A DNA stretch of 58,789 nucleotides from Okeania sp. SIO2C9 (GTDB lineage: Bacteria > Cyanobacteriota > Cyanobacteriia > Cyanobacteriales > Microcoleaceae), in the NCBI RefSeq assembly GCF_010672455.1, contig NZ_JAAHGO010000051.1:1-58789 (forward strand), in the 5' to 3' direction. Below, piece after piece: positions 1-8,364 of the stretch. The stretch's first letter is position 1, and each line of letters begins with the position of its first letter. The notes below the pieces were generated by a model. That model was not told the origin of the DNA, did not search any database, and was given only the letters and a program-made list of their open reading frames with translations. A program made the translations under genes and the position numbers.

Positions 1-1
1 A

Positions 2-563
2 CACAAGAAACTTAGGTTAGCAGGGAAGTCTTTATCTAGAAAAACTAAAGGATCTAATAACTACCAAAAGGCTAGACTAAAAGTAGCCAGGATACACGCA
101 AAAATTAAAGATTCAAGGCTTGATTACGCCCATAAGCGCGCCTACTCAATTAATCGCCCGAAAATCAAACTGTTGTGGTTGAGGAAATAGCCGTAAAGAA
201 TATGGTCAAAAAGCGGTGCGACCCCGCGACCACGCCAGCTCGCTTGCGGAACGCGCACCAACAGACCATAAGTTAGCCAAAGCAATAAGTGATGCCAACT
301 GGGCAGAGTTAGTCAGACAGTTAGAATACAAGGCCGAATGGTATGGACGGGAATTAGTCAAGATTGACAGGTATTTTCCCAGTTCTAAGCGTTGTTCTAA
401 TTGTGGTCATGTAGTAGGAAAATTACCTCTAAGCGTGAGAGAGTGGGATTGTCCTGAATGTGCAACTCACCATGATCGAGACATAAATGCAAGTATAAAT
501 ATTTTGCGGATGGGAACCCGCGGGGTGCGTAATATCATGTCCGGTAGCATCGGTCTTGTATAG
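2..563 (+). pseudogene. tnpB: Decayed IS200/IS605-type tnpB, 3' two thirds (relic 1)
   Basis: This is the remnant of an RNA-guided TnpB nuclease gene running in from before the window. The first frame reads HKKLRLAGKSLSRKTKG and onwards, a typical middle region. The frame slips near 160-165, and the next frame reads NQTVVVEEIAVKNMVK, which contains the second RuvC motif (the E of VVEEI). A GC-rich 55-60 bp insert then intervenes, and the rest reads KLAKAISDANWAELV, the zinc ribbon CSNCG...CPEC and the third RuvC motif DRDINASINIL. At least one frameshift plus the insert make it non-functional. The C-terminal end is cut off by a miniature element at 535. Relative of the intact copy at 28673-29890. 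TnpB identity is confident; the exact subfamily is not known. Confidence 0.85.
214..272. repeat. GC-rich small interspersed repeat inserted in tnpB relic 1
   Basis: A block with a base composition unlike its AT-rich surroundings lies exactly between the NMVK and KLAKAIS codons of the tnpB relic, where homologues continue without a gap. It contains CGCGACCACGCCAGCTCGC and GGAACGCGCACCA. Closely similar strings recur at 672-775 (GCGACGACGCCAGCTCGC) and 8030-8165. I read it as a mobile or copied small repeat. Its exact ends cannot be fixed without an uninterrupted relative. Confidence 0.6.
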
Positions 564-669
564 TAAATAGGCAACAGGCAACAGGCAACAGGCAACAGGC
601 AAGAAAAAACTTAAATTTCCTGTAGATATCCACGCTAACTTTTACACAAACGATTGCCTTCGGACATGA
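535..669. mobile_element. Miniature inverted-repeat element, TCATGTCCG family, copy 1
   Basis: A 135-bp element with inverted ends TCATGTCCG / CGGACATGA, flanked on both sides by TA (533-534 and 670-671). The TA duplication is the mark of IS630/Tc1-mariner-type transposition. It contains four iterations of the heptamer GGCAACA. A second copy lies in inverted orientation at 13910-14033 with the same ends and interior but almost no heptamer repeats. It interrupts the end of the tnpB relic. It encodes no protein, so it would need a transposase in trans. Confidence 0.75.
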
Positions 670-779
670 TATAAGACGCAAGCGGTCAGACCCCGCGCCG
701 CCGACAGGCGCAAGCGGTCGGAACCCGCGACGACGCCAGCTCGCTTGTGGAACGCCGACCAAGAGAGGGAACGCCCACG

Positions 780-986
780 CTCGAAGGCTGCGGGAGGAGC
801 AGTGTCAGCGCCAGTCGCTCATGGGGGAGACCCCCTTTGGCGGCGCTGACTTGTCTGTGGAGCGCGCCTTTAGACCATCTGAGAGTAAATCTCGTTTATG
901 CGGGTGCGGCAGAAACAGAAAGTCCCTAACAGTGATGTTAAGGAATCCCGCGCTGTCTCGTGAGAGCAGCGTCGGGAGGATGTCAA
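780..986 (+). ncRNA. Right end and putative omegaRNA 3' part of tnpB relic 1
   Basis: TnpB elements encode their guide RNA over the end of the gene and the right end of the element. Here the last bases read AATCCCGCG, a hairpin GCTG-TCTC-GTGA-GAG-CAGC, then TCGGGAGGATGTCAA ending at 986. The same cassette (AATCCCG, hairpin, CGGGAG, TGTCAA) ends three other relics or elements in this window (6434, 28660, 35240). The predicted guide would start at 987, which is the first base of the mscS stop codon on the opposite strand. Bases 672-775 in front are GC-rich small repeat. Whether it is transcribed is unknown. Confidence 0.6.
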
Positions 987-2486
987 TTAAATACCAAAAA
1001 GAGTTTGAATCCGATTTCTAATCCTAGTAAAGGGAGTATTTTCTGAAGAACTACGATCAAGTAATCCTAATTCTTGTAATGCCTGTCGGCGTTCACAAAG
1101 CTTTCGAGAAATATCAGTAGCTAAACTAGGAGATTCTTCTAATAATCTTTGCAAATCATGTTGCTCTATTACAAATAAAATTGAATCTTCAAGAGTTTTT
1201 ACTGTAGCGGTACGAGGAGAACCCAATAACAAAGACATTTCACCAAAAAATTCTCCTTCGTGAAGAGTCGCAATATATTTACCAGTTTTTTCAGAAATTA
1301 CCTCAATAGCACCAGAAAGAATAATGTAAAAAGAATCTCCAACATCATTTTCTCTAAATATAATTTGCCCTTGAGGAAATAACTGTCTATAACCATATTC
1401 TATTAATTTTCTGAGTTTTAAATCCGTAAGACTTTCAAAATAAGTGACTCTTCTGAGTAGGTCTCGCAAAGTCCAATTATTGGGTGATTTTAATGCTGAT
1501 TTTTTAATTTTAGGTTGAATACTGCTCTGTTTTTGCTCAGAAGAAACACCATTTTGAGAAAAAACTTTACTTTCGCTAGTATTCGTAACAATACTACTGT
1601 TAAATAAGCTACTCAAATCTTGTGGATTTTTTAACCATAAATCTCTCTGAGGAAAGGGAATAACTATATCCTGCTGAGTCAATTCATGCTCAATTAAAAA
1701 ATTCAAAGAACTTTGAATTATATCGCTATCTTGAGGATGGTCAATCCAAACTAATAACTCAAAATCTAAAGAACTATCACCAAAACCTTTAAACCATACT
1801 TTAGGAGAAGGACGATTTAATACACTCGTTTCTGCCCGAGCAGCAGCTAATAATGCTTCCGTTACTAACAGTGGGTCACTACCATAAGCAACTCCAACTG
1901 GCATATGAAGACGACTTCTAGGATCTTTATAGCTCCAGTTAATAATATTATTTTCTACAAATTTTATATTAGGTACAATTACAAATATGCCGTCAAGAGT
2001 ACGCACAATTGTAGACCTAATAGAAATATTTTCTACTGTTCCTAATAAATTGTCTACTTCAATAAAATCTCCTACCTTAATAGGCTGTTCAAATAAAAGT
2101 GTTAAACCACTAATAAAGTTACTAGCAAGATTTTGTAATCCGAAGCCAAGTCCAATACCTAAAACCCCTGCTAAAACTGTAATGGTTCTCAGATCTATAC
2201 CAGCTCTTTGTAAAACAATTAAAATACCTAAAGTGGCAAGTATATAGATAATAACTGAAGCGATCGCTTCTCGATTACCTCGGTCTAAACCCATACGAGT
2301 TAGTAGTAATCTCTTGATTCCTTCTCCAATAGTACGAGCAATAATTAAGACTGCTACACCTAATAGAATTAGTCTGACAATAGCACTTATAGAAAGATGA
2401 TTATCTCCAATATAAAAAAGTGGAGTTGTTAATGCTCTAGATAAGTTTTGAAACCATTCTTTCCCTTGTAAAAAAATCCAATTCAT
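987..2486 (-). CDS. MscS-type mechanosensitive channel with C-terminal cyclic-nucleotide-binding domain
   Basis: A 499-residue inner-membrane channel. Hydrophobic segments lie near residues 33-50 and 75-92, and the pore-lining helix is around 100-130 (ITVLAGVLGIGLGFGLQNL), followed by the MscS beta domain (IKVGDFIEV...IRSTIVRTLDG...VPN) to about residue 250. After a polar linker, residues 349-465 form a cNMP-binding domain with the phosphate-binding cassette FGEMSLLLGSPRTATV at 414-429. MscS fused to such a domain is known as a cyclic-nucleotide-gated (bCNG) channel, so gating by cAMP or cGMP rather than tension alone is likely but inferred. A class III cyclase lies at 22569. The stop codon directly touches the right end of tnpB relic 1. 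No codirectional neighbour. Confidence 0.9.
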   Translation of the reverse strand: MNWIFLQGKEWFQNLSRALTTPLFYIGDNHLSISAIVRLILLGVAVLIIARTIGEGIKRLLLTRMGLDRGNREAIASVIIYILATLGILIVLQRAGIDLRTITVLAGVLGIGLGFGLQNLASNFISGLTLLFEQPIKVGDFIEVDNLLGTVENISIRSTIVRTLDGIFVIVPNIKFVENNIINWSYKDPRSRLHMPVGVAYGSDPLLVTEALLAAARAETSVLNRPSPKVWFKGFGDSSLDFELLVWIDHPQDSDIIQSSLNFLIEHELTQQDIVIPFPQRDLWLKNPQDLSSLFNSSIVTNTSESKVFSQNGVSSEQKQSSIQPKIKKSALKSPNNWTLRDLLRRVTYFESLTDLKLRKLIEYGYRQLFPQGQIIFRENDVGDSFYIILSGAIEVISEKTGKYIATLHEGEFFGEMSLLLGSPRTATVKTLEDSILFVIEQHDLQRLLEESPSLATDISRKLCERRQALQELGLLDRSSSENTPFTRIRNRIQTLFGI

Positions 2487-2524
2487 ACTTAGTTGTAAAA
2501 CTATTTTTACTTCCAGATTAAAAC

Positions 2525-2765
2525 TTACCGAATAATTAATAATTAATAATTAATAATTAAATAATTCTGGTTTAAAGCCTCCCCTTGGATAGGGGAAAAA
2601 GTGGTCGTTAGCGTAGCTTCCCGTAGGGTGGGATGGCGAGGTCTCGGAGCCATATCCAATCGACCAAGAGAAAAGAAATAATATCTCCTGATATTCAATC
2701 AAGGACGGTTTTAACCAGAGGTAATTATCAATTATCAATTATCCATTATCCATTATCAATTAATG
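2525..2765. repeat. Interspersed repeat family A, copy A1, with inner module
   Basis: The copy starts TTACCGAATAATTAATAATT, passes through a small hairpin (CCTCCCCTTGGATAGGGG) and ends in heptamer-like runs of ATTATCA/ATTATCC before TTAATGAAAG. It carries the inner module that starts near GTGGTCG, contains GCTTCCCGTAGGGTGGGAT and GGCGAGG, and ends ATATCCAATCGACC. Other copies lie at 11177, 40778, 41727, 42239, 47132, 50231 and 50811. The copy at 40778 lacks the module, so the module is separable. Confidence 0.8.
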
Positions 2766-3294
2766 AAAGCCTTTTGCACGACTAATTGTTACAGTAACAG
2801 CATTGAGTAAATAATAAGGTTTCATTTTTATCTTTGCTTATTGCTTTGATTTGAGCATTGTACTTAATTGTTATGCAAAGTACTGTATAGGGGTTGGCGA
2901 CTTTAATTAAATACATATGGGTTTTAGATAACAAGACACTGAGAACTTGACATTTCAATTGTTACTATTTCATCTAAAAATAAGTCAACGCTAAATTTTT
3001 AAATAAATTTAAATTTTTAATTATTATTTTAGTGGTTTGATGAATATTCAGCAAATAATAGTTATATATAGTAATTAGGAATCATATGTGAGAAACTGAT
3101 AGAGAAGTTATGGGAATTATAGATGGAAGAACTAGATGTTTTGATTGAATCTAATTGAAAACAAAAGGATTGACCAAAAGGAAAAATTTATCTTGTTTAT
3201 ACTTGTAGAGTGACAGCTCGTGGCACAGCCAGACAGAGGCTTTAAAGCTTAATTATTTAAGATTATAGTTATCTAGATAAAATTTAATTATTTA
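2766..3294. other. Gene-free AT-rich spacer
   Basis: No credible reading frame, RNA gene or recognised repeat was found between repeat A1 and the terminator-like hairpin. It probably holds the 5' region of the divergently placed mscS gene only at its far end; no promoter could be defined with confidence. Confidence 0.4.
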
Positions 3295-3313
3295 CCAGGG
3301 AAAAATTCCCTGG
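3295..3313 (-). terminator. Terminator-like hairpin after the VWA gene
   Basis: A perfect 8-bp stem CCAGGGAA/TTCCCTGG with a 3-base loop lies 24 bases past the stop of the minus-strand VWA gene. On that strand it is followed by a T-rich stretch, which fits an intrinsic terminator, although the T run is interrupted by A residues. Confidence 0.55.
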
Positions 3314-3336
3314 CTGAACTAATCAAAAAGTATCCT

Positions 3337-4575
3337 TTACTTTAAAATTGTTTTGGAGACAATTCTAGTTTTTTTCCGGTCTGATTCAGAAAGTTCCTCT
3401 CCATCTTGTAAACGAGTCGCACTGGTTTGTAAAACAGTTGCTGCTCCTGTATCTCCCATTTGTAATGCTGTTTTAGCAGCAGTTTGTAACATTGTAGCAG
3501 CACCCGCTCGATCGCCTTGTTGCAATTTTGTTTCAGCTATTTGAGTTTGCCTATATTTTGCTAAAGCTAAAATATGATTTTGTACTTCCGAATTAATTTG
3601 AGGCTGATATTTTTGCGTAACATTAGCTTCAACTAATATAGGTTCAGAAAGTAAATCTTCTTTACTTTGAGCAGGGTCATCATAACGAACTTGTAATTGG
3701 ACGATCGCCTGTTTTCCTTCAGGTAATTGCCCAATATAAAGATTAACTAGAACTACTCTTTCTACATCTTTCATTAAATCTCCCAGTCTGACCATAAAGC
3801 GGTCGTTCTCTTTTTGTACGGGCAATTCAATAGTATCTGGTGCAACTTGTGCAATAGGTTTAAGTTCTGCTAATCTAACTCTAGGCATCAGGGATAATCG
3901 CAAATAAGAATTAGTAAGTCCCACAGATTGAATCCGGTTAAACAGTCTACCAAATTCCTCTATTGCCTGTTCTGGACGTTGAATATAAGCAAGAGTCCCC
4001 CCACCTGCATCAGCTATTTTTTCCAGAACATCTTGATTCCAATCATCACCAAACCCTAGAGAATTTAAAGTCATACTATAGTCAGTAGCCAACTTTGCTA
4101 ATTTAAGACAACGGTCATTATCCCCATGCTCATTTTCCCCATCAGTTAATATAAAAGCCTGGGAAATAGCATCCTTTTGGCCTTTATCTAACTCTTCTAT
4201 TCCTAACTTCAAACCCTCATCAATAGCTGTACCACCAGAGGATCTTAATCTGTTAATCTCGCGCTTAATACTACCAGGGTCATTAATAACTTGATTAGAA
4301 ACAATCACCTTAGCTCTATGGTCAAAAGCCACAACTGAAAGGCGATCGCCCTCCTTCAATTTATCTACAAGTTGTCCTGCTGCTTGTTTTACAGTTTCCA
4401 GTGGCCTTCCTTCCATAGAACCACTATGGTCTAAAATCAAACATAGGTTTAGTGGTACAGTTCTTTCTAGCTCATCAGCTAGAGCTGAAATAGATATGGC
4501 CAGTTGACGTTGAGATGAAGATTGAGTGGCATCAATATTGGTATCGTTAAGAACCGAATGTAGATTAACTTTCAT
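3337..4575 (-). CDS. VWA-domain protein (metal-ion-dependent adhesion site)
   Basis: A 412-residue protein without a clear signal peptide or membrane helix, probably cytoplasmic. The von Willebrand factor A domain occupies about residues 40-220. All MIDAS elements are visible: DHSGS at 49-53 (D49, S51, S53), T116 in SSGGTAID, and D145 in FILTDGENE. The region to about 330 is beta-rich, as in bacterial relatives of Ca-activated chloride channel subunits and YfbK-like proteins. Residues 330-412 are helical and alanine/glutamine-rich (AETKLQQGDRAGAATMLQ), reminiscent of TPR or coiled coil. The family mediates Mg2+-dependent protein binding; the partner is unknown. The gene stands alone with a terminator-like hairpin behind it. 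Confidence 0.85.
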   Translation of the reverse strand: MKVNLHSVLNDTNIDATQSSSQRQLAISISALADELERTVPLNLCLILDHSGSMEGRPLETVKQAAGQLVDKLKEGDRLSVVAFDHRAKVIVSNQVINDPGSIKREINRLRSSGGTAIDEGLKLGIEELDKGQKDAISQAFILTDGENEHGDNDRCLKLAKLATDYSMTLNSLGFGDDWNQDVLEKIADAGGGTLAYIQRPEQAIEEFGRLFNRIQSVGLTNSYLRLSLMPRVRLAELKPIAQVAPDTIELPVQKENDRFMVRLGDLMKDVERVVLVNLYIGQLPEGKQAIVQLQVRYDDPAQSKEDLLSEPILVEANVTQKYQPQINSEVQNHILALAKYRQTQIAETKLQQGDRAGAATMLQTAAKTALQMGDTGAATVLQTSATRLQDGEELSESDRKKTRIVSKTILK

Positions 4576-4934
4576 AGATATACTAGAAATTTTACTACTA
4601 CTTATTTAAGGATATATACACAAATATAGGGAAAAATTTCGATATGAATACATAAAAATTAGGTTTCTTAATAAAGTTAATGACAGTCGAGTCTAGATAT
4701 AGACCAAGAAACCCAATCTATGCTAAGTATATTACCTAAAAAACGACAGAAGGCTCCCGGTATAATCTTTAATTTACCGGGAGATGAATGGTGACAACGA
4801 TAATTGTGGTTTCCGTTGGTCATGCTACCCCAAGGATGCCATAATTATCTACAAATCTTAACAGTTTATCCAGCAGATATTTTAGGTAAACTTAGTTATA
4901 ATAATCTTATTTTACAAGGAGTTAATCACAACGA
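4576..4934. other. Spacer with perfect hairpin, probably the left part of a tnpB element
   Basis: A 9-bp perfect inverted repeat CTCCCGGTA/TACCGGGAG spans 4754-4783 and is not followed by a T run. It may be a subterminal hairpin of the tnpB relic that starts at 4935, or a leftover terminator. I could not find the TTGAC motif that marks the left boundary of the intact relative, so the left boundary of this relic is unresolved. Confidence 0.4.
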
Positions 4935-5239
4935 GTGCTAGTAATTGAAGCCAAATTAAAAGGCAGTCAAAATCAGTACAAAGTTCTAGATGAAATGATT
5001 CTCGCTGGTCAGTTCATCAGAAACAGTTGTTTGCGCTATTGGATGGATAATAAAAACGTCAAGCGTAACGACTTACAAAAACTTTGTGCTGTACTAGCAA
5101 AGGATAAAAATTTTCCTTGGGCTAAGAAACTCAACTCTCAAGCCAGACAAGCGTCAGCCGATAGAACATGGCAATCAATACAACGATTTTATCGTAATTG
5201 TAGACAGAACTTACCAGGAAAGAAGGGTTATCCAAAATT

Positions 5240-5261
5240 TCCTTCGGAATGCTGCGCAAAC
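5240..5261. repeat. 22-bp small repeat (CCTNCGGAATGCTGCGCAAAC type) inside tnpB
   Basis: The string CCTTCGGAATGCTGCGCAAA lies in frame in the relic and adds about seven residues (PSECCAN) between YPKF and KKFTRSVEYK, where the intact TnpB reads YPKFKKHCRSVEYK. The same short sequence recurs as CCTAGGTCATGCTGCGCAAA or CCTGCGGAATGCTGCGCAAA near 11430, 14058 and 14130, and inverted near 17150, 41785 and 51165. Confidence 0.7.
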
Positions 5262-5502
5262 AAAAAATTCACTCGTTCTGTAGAGTACAAAAATACTGGC
5301 TATAAACTATCGACTGACAGAAAGAAAATTGAGTTTATAGATGGTTTTAAAGCTGGTGTATTTGAACTATGGACAACCAGGGATTTAGTCTGGTATTCTC
5401 AACAACAAATAAGTCGTGTTAGAGTTGTGAGAAGGGAGTCACGGTTATTATTGCCAATTCTTGGTCAACGTAGAGAGAAAAGAAACTCATAACTTTGAGG
5501 GT

Positions 5503-5630
5503 CATTTCAGTTATCAGTTATCAGTTATCAGTTATCAGTGAACCTCCGACTGAAGTCGGAGGCTTGAAATACTGAACTAAATATTTTTTTCATCCCCTTA
5601 AAAGGGGAGGCACATACCCTCATTTTTTGG
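5503..5630. repeat. Interspersed repeat family F, copy F1, inserted in tnpB relic 2
   Basis: The copy begins GTCATTTCAGTTATCAG with four TTATCAG-type heptamers, has a hairpin CCTCCGACT...AGTCGGAGG, then the hairpin CCCCTTAAAAGGGG, and ends ATTTTTTGGTAA. It interrupts the tnpB reading frame, so it arrived after the tnpB element. Other copies lie at 21577, 22303 and 24205. Family F shares its TTACCGAAAAAT end with family A. Confidence 0.75.
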
Positions 5631-5908
5631 TAATACAGTAGGAATTGATTTAGGTTTAAACGCTTTCTATACTGACAGTAATGGAAATGCTGTTGAAAAT
5701 CCTAAATATCTGAGAAAGTCAGAAAAACGACTTAATAAACTACAGCGTCGATTATCACGTCGCCATCAACTAGGTAAACCTCAGTCAAATAATTATCACA
5801 AAGCCAGAAAGCAACTAGGGCGGGCAAATCTCAAAATCAGTAGACAGCGTAAAGACTATGCAGTAAAGACTGCAAGGGCGTTAATTCAATCTCACGATTT
5901 GGTAGTCT

Positions 5909-5932
5909 AGACGCGGAGCGGCGCGCCGAAGG
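5909..5932. repeat. GC-rich small insert replacing the TnpB active-site region
   Basis: The bases AGACGCGGAGCGGCGCGCC lie where relatives have codons for YED. The reading frame is kept on both sides but a TAG stop appears. The composition contrasts sharply with the neighbouring AT-rich gene. Confidence 0.55.
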
Positions 5933-6333
5933 CAGATTTAAAGATTGCTAACCTAGTTAAAAACCATAATTTAGCTAAGTCTATATCTGATGCTTCGTGG
6001 TATCAGTTCACAGAATGGCTTAATTATTACGCTAAATTACATGGAATTGTCTGTGTTTCAGTACCTCCACATTTCACATCTCAAAATTGTTCAAATTGTG
6101 GTCAAACAGTTAAGAAATCATTATCAGTGAGGACTCATAAATGTCCCCATTGTGGGTATATTGCTCATAGAGACCACAACGCTGCAAAGAACATTTTGGC
6201 AAAGGGATTAGAAATATTAGGAGCGATAGTAAACAGTACCGAGGGGCACGCCTCTTACAGAGGAGCTGCGCTAACGGAAACTGGGGTCAAAAGCCCAAAC
6301 GCTACGGGAGAGTCCGACCTCTGGAGAGCGTGA

Positions 6334-6434
6334 TAGCAATATTGCGACCTCTAAGTTGTCTTGATGAACGTAGAATCATCAATGATGAGAATCCCGCATC
6401 ATAATCTTTGATTATGATGCTGGGAGTATGTCAA
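6334..6434 (+). ncRNA. Right end and putative omegaRNA 3' part of tnpB relic 2
   Basis: An 11-bp perfect hairpin GCATCATAATC/GATTATGATGC (6396-6420) sits within AATCCC...GGGAG and is followed by TATGTCAA ending at 6434. This matches the cassette seen at 986, 28660 and 35240. The predicted guide would begin at 6435 (TCAATTAATAATTAATA). Expression is unknown. Confidence 0.6.
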
Positions 6435-6655
6435 TCAATTAATAATTAATATAATTAATAGTAAGTACGCCATTTTTGCCAAATAATTATGGTGAAATCC
6501 ACACCTAGACAAAAAAACTTGGTTTTGTTAATGATATTTCAGAGTATTATAACTGAATTAAAAAAAATGGCTAATATCAATCATACCCGCTACAATAACG
6601 CTACAACACGCTAACATAATTTAAAGATAGTACAATCAATGTTAGGAATTATCTA

Positions 6656-7345
6656 ATGAACTCACAAATAAAAGCAGTTCAAGCAGGGAGTTACTACGGA
6701 GACACCTCTTTTCGTACACCACCCCCTGATTTAGAATCTTTAATGTTAAAAGAACGAATCGTTTATTTAGGGTTACCACTATTTTCATCAGATGAAGTAA
6801 AAAGAAATGTAGGCATTGATGTTACTCAATTAATTATTGCTCAACTACTTTATCTACAATTTGATAATCCAGAAAAACCAATTTATTTTTATATCAATTC
6901 TACTGGTACTTCTTGGTATACAGGAGACGCAATTGGTTTTGAAACAGAAGCATTTGCTATTTGTGACACCATGAGTTACGTTAAACCACCAATTCATACA
7001 ATATGTATTGGTCAAGCTATGGGTACAGCAGCAATGATTTTGTCGGCAGGAACAAAAGGATATAGGGCAAGTTTACCTCATGCTACCATAGTTCTTAATC
7101 AAGCTAAAACAGGAGCTAGAGGTCAAGCAACAGATATTTCAATTAGGGCAAAAGAAGTTTTAGCTAATAAGACAACTTTTTTAAATATTCTTGCTAGAAA
7201 TACGGGGCAATCAGTAGAAAAGATTGCAAAAGATACAGATAGAATGCTCTATATGACACCCGAAATAGCTAAAGAATATGGTCTAATAGACCAAGTTTTA
7301 GAAAGTAGAAAAGAACTACCAAAACCACTACCCGCTGCTGTTTAA
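6656..7345 (+). CDS. clpR: ClpR, catalytically inactive ClpP paralogue
   Basis: A 229-residue ClpP-fold protein that lacks the protease triad. Aligned with ClpP3 next door, the catalytic Ser is Gly123 ([14 protein letters not shown]) and the catalytic His is Asn148 (VLNQA). In cyanobacteria ClpR assembles with ClpP3 into a mixed-ring peptidase core that works with ClpC and is essential in Synechococcus; plant plastids inherited the same arrangement. The N-terminal extension and the loop [18 protein letters not shown] are typical of ClpR. It lies 40 bp before clpP3 and is probably cotranscribed. The ATG at 6656 lacks a strong ribosome site but fits the family's start. Confidence 0.95.
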   Translation: MNSQIKAVQAGSYYGDTSFRTPPPDLESLMLKERIVYLGLPLFSSDEVKRNVGIDVTQLIIAQLLYLQFDNPEKPIYFYINSTGTSWYTGDAIGFETEAFAICDTMSYVKPPIHTICIGQAMGTAAMILSAGTKGYRASLPHATIVLNQAKTGARGQATDISIRAKEVLANKTTFLNILARNTGQSVEKIAKDTDRMLYMTPEIAKEYGLIDQVLESRKELPKPLPAAV

Positions 7346-7385
7346 GTTCTCAATAAAATCAAAAAAATTAAAGGTCAAAAAAATT

Positions 7386-7982
7386 ATGCCTATAGGTGTT
7401 CCTAGCGTTCCTTATCGTCTTCCTGGCAGTCAGTATGAGAGATGGATAGATATCTACACCCGTCTTGGTCAGGAAAGAATTATCTTTCTCGGTCAAGAAG
7501 TTACAGATGGGCTAGCTAATAGAATTGTAGCCTATATGTTGTATCTAGATTCTGATGACCCAAATAAGCCCATTTATCTTTATATTAACTCTCCAGGTGG
7601 CTCTGTAACTGCAGGTTTGGCCATATACGATACTATGCAGTATATTAAGGCAGATGTAATTACTATCTGTTTGGGTTTAGCTGCTTCCATGGGTTCTTTT
7701 CTATTAGCTGCTGGTACGAAAGGTAAAAGACTAGCTTTGCCCAATTCCAGAATTATGATTCACCAACCAATGGGGGGTACTCGTGGCCAAGCAACAGATA
7801 TTGAAATAGAAGCTAAGGAAATTTTGCGTGTTAGATCGCAGTTAAATAATATGCTCGTAGAATGTACTGGTCAATCTTTAGAAAAGATAGAAAAAGATAC
7901 TGATCGAGACTATTTTATGTCTGCTGAAGAAGCAAAAGAGTATGGTTTAATTGACCAAGTAATTGACGAACGTCAAAACTAA
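7386..7982 (+). CDS. clpP: ClpP3, ATP-dependent Clp protease catalytic subunit
   Basis: A 198-residue serine peptidase with the complete triad: Ser101 in GLAASMGSF, His126 in MIHQPMGG and Asp175 in DTDRDYF. Spacing matches E. coli ClpP (Ser97, His122, Asp171). The oligomer-forming loop YINSPGGSV is present. It forms the proteolytic chamber with ClpR and degrades proteins unfolded by ClpC. It has the usual ClpP length without a long propeptide. Start ATG at 7386, 40 bp behind clpR in the conserved cyanobacterial pair. Confidence 0.95.
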   Translation: MPIGVPSVPYRLPGSQYERWIDIYTRLGQERIIFLGQEVTDGLANRIVAYMLYLDSDDPNKPIYLYINSPGGSVTAGLAIYDTMQYIKADVITICLGLAASMGSFLLAAGTKGKRLALPNSRIMIHQPMGGTRGQATDIEIEAKEILRVRSQLNNMLVECTGQSLEKIEKDTDRDYFMSAEEAKEYGLIDQVIDERQN

Positions 7983-8009
7983 TAATTATAGCACTACTCA
8001 AATAGGGCG

Positions 8010-8165
8010 CGGACATTTATAAATGCGGATACGACCCCGGGACAATGACAGTCCCAAGCGGTCGGAACCTAGCGTTTTGCTTGGCAACGTATAAAGCGCA
8101 GCGGCTCTGCAAAAGCGGGTTTCCTCGCCATGGGAACGCCGACTAAGAGAGGGAACGCGCACCAA
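8010..8165. repeat. GC-rich small repeat cluster
   Basis: A block of GC-rich sequence behind clpP3 contains AAGCGGTCGGAACC, AACGCCGACTAAGAGAGGG and AACGCGCACCA, shared with 676-775 and with the insert at 214-272. No reading frame of interest. Confidence 0.55.
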
Positions 8166-8228
8166 GTAGTTCAAAGTAGGTCAAGTATAACTTCTGACTT
8201 CTGACTTGCGCGTAGCGCTATAGTAGTA

Positions 8229-8340
8229 GGGTGAATTAAGTAGGTAGGCAAATATAGATTGAAAAAAAATTTGTCTAAATTCTTGAGAATGCCCAAAATT
8301 AATGTGTAATTGATTTTACACAACTACTTAATATTCACCC
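8229..8340. mobile_element. Miniature inverted-repeat element, GGGTGAAT family
   Basis: A 112-bp element with ends GGGTGAATTAAGTAG / CTACTTAATATTCACCC, inverted repeats that differ by a 2-base gap. It is flanked by TA on each side (8227-8228, 8341-8342), as expected for an IS630-type target duplication. It ends 24 bp before the start of the J-domain gene, so it probably carries or displaces that gene's promoter. Confidence 0.75.
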
Positions 8341-8364
8341 TACTTTATTTTCTGTAAAAAAGAT

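Larger units (their letters stand above)
4935..6333 (+). pseudogene. tnpB: Disrupted IS200/IS605-type tnpB (relic 2)
   Basis: The pieces together cover a whole TnpB similar to the intact copy at 28673-29890. The first piece (GTG at 4935) reads LVIEAKLKGSQNQYKVLDE and CLRYWMDNKNV. It carries an in-frame small repeat (PSECCAN) at 5240-5261 and breaks at about 5470. A family F repeat occupies 5503-5630. The second piece starts GIDLGLNAFYTDSNG near 5645 (first RuvC Asp) and runs to QSHDLVV at 5908. There, 20-25 GC-rich bases replace YE of the expected YED motif and bring in a TAG stop, deleting the catalytic Glu. The last piece reads DLKIANLV, the zinc ribbon CSNCG...CPHCG and HRDHNAAKNIL. It has at least three separate lesions and is certainly dead. 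Confidence 0.9.

Noticed and set aside
747-1021. Two short reading frames on the plus strand
   Set aside because: They run through GC-rich small repeats and the presumed omegaRNA, have no ribosome site and no domain.
4754-4783. Perfect hairpin as an intrinsic terminator
   Set aside because: No T run follows on either strand and it lies upstream, not downstream, of the nearest gene; kept only as part of a spacer entry.
5503-5560. CRISPR-like regular short repeats
   Set aside because: TTATCAG heptamers are contiguous without unique spacers; no cas genes are present anywhere in the window.
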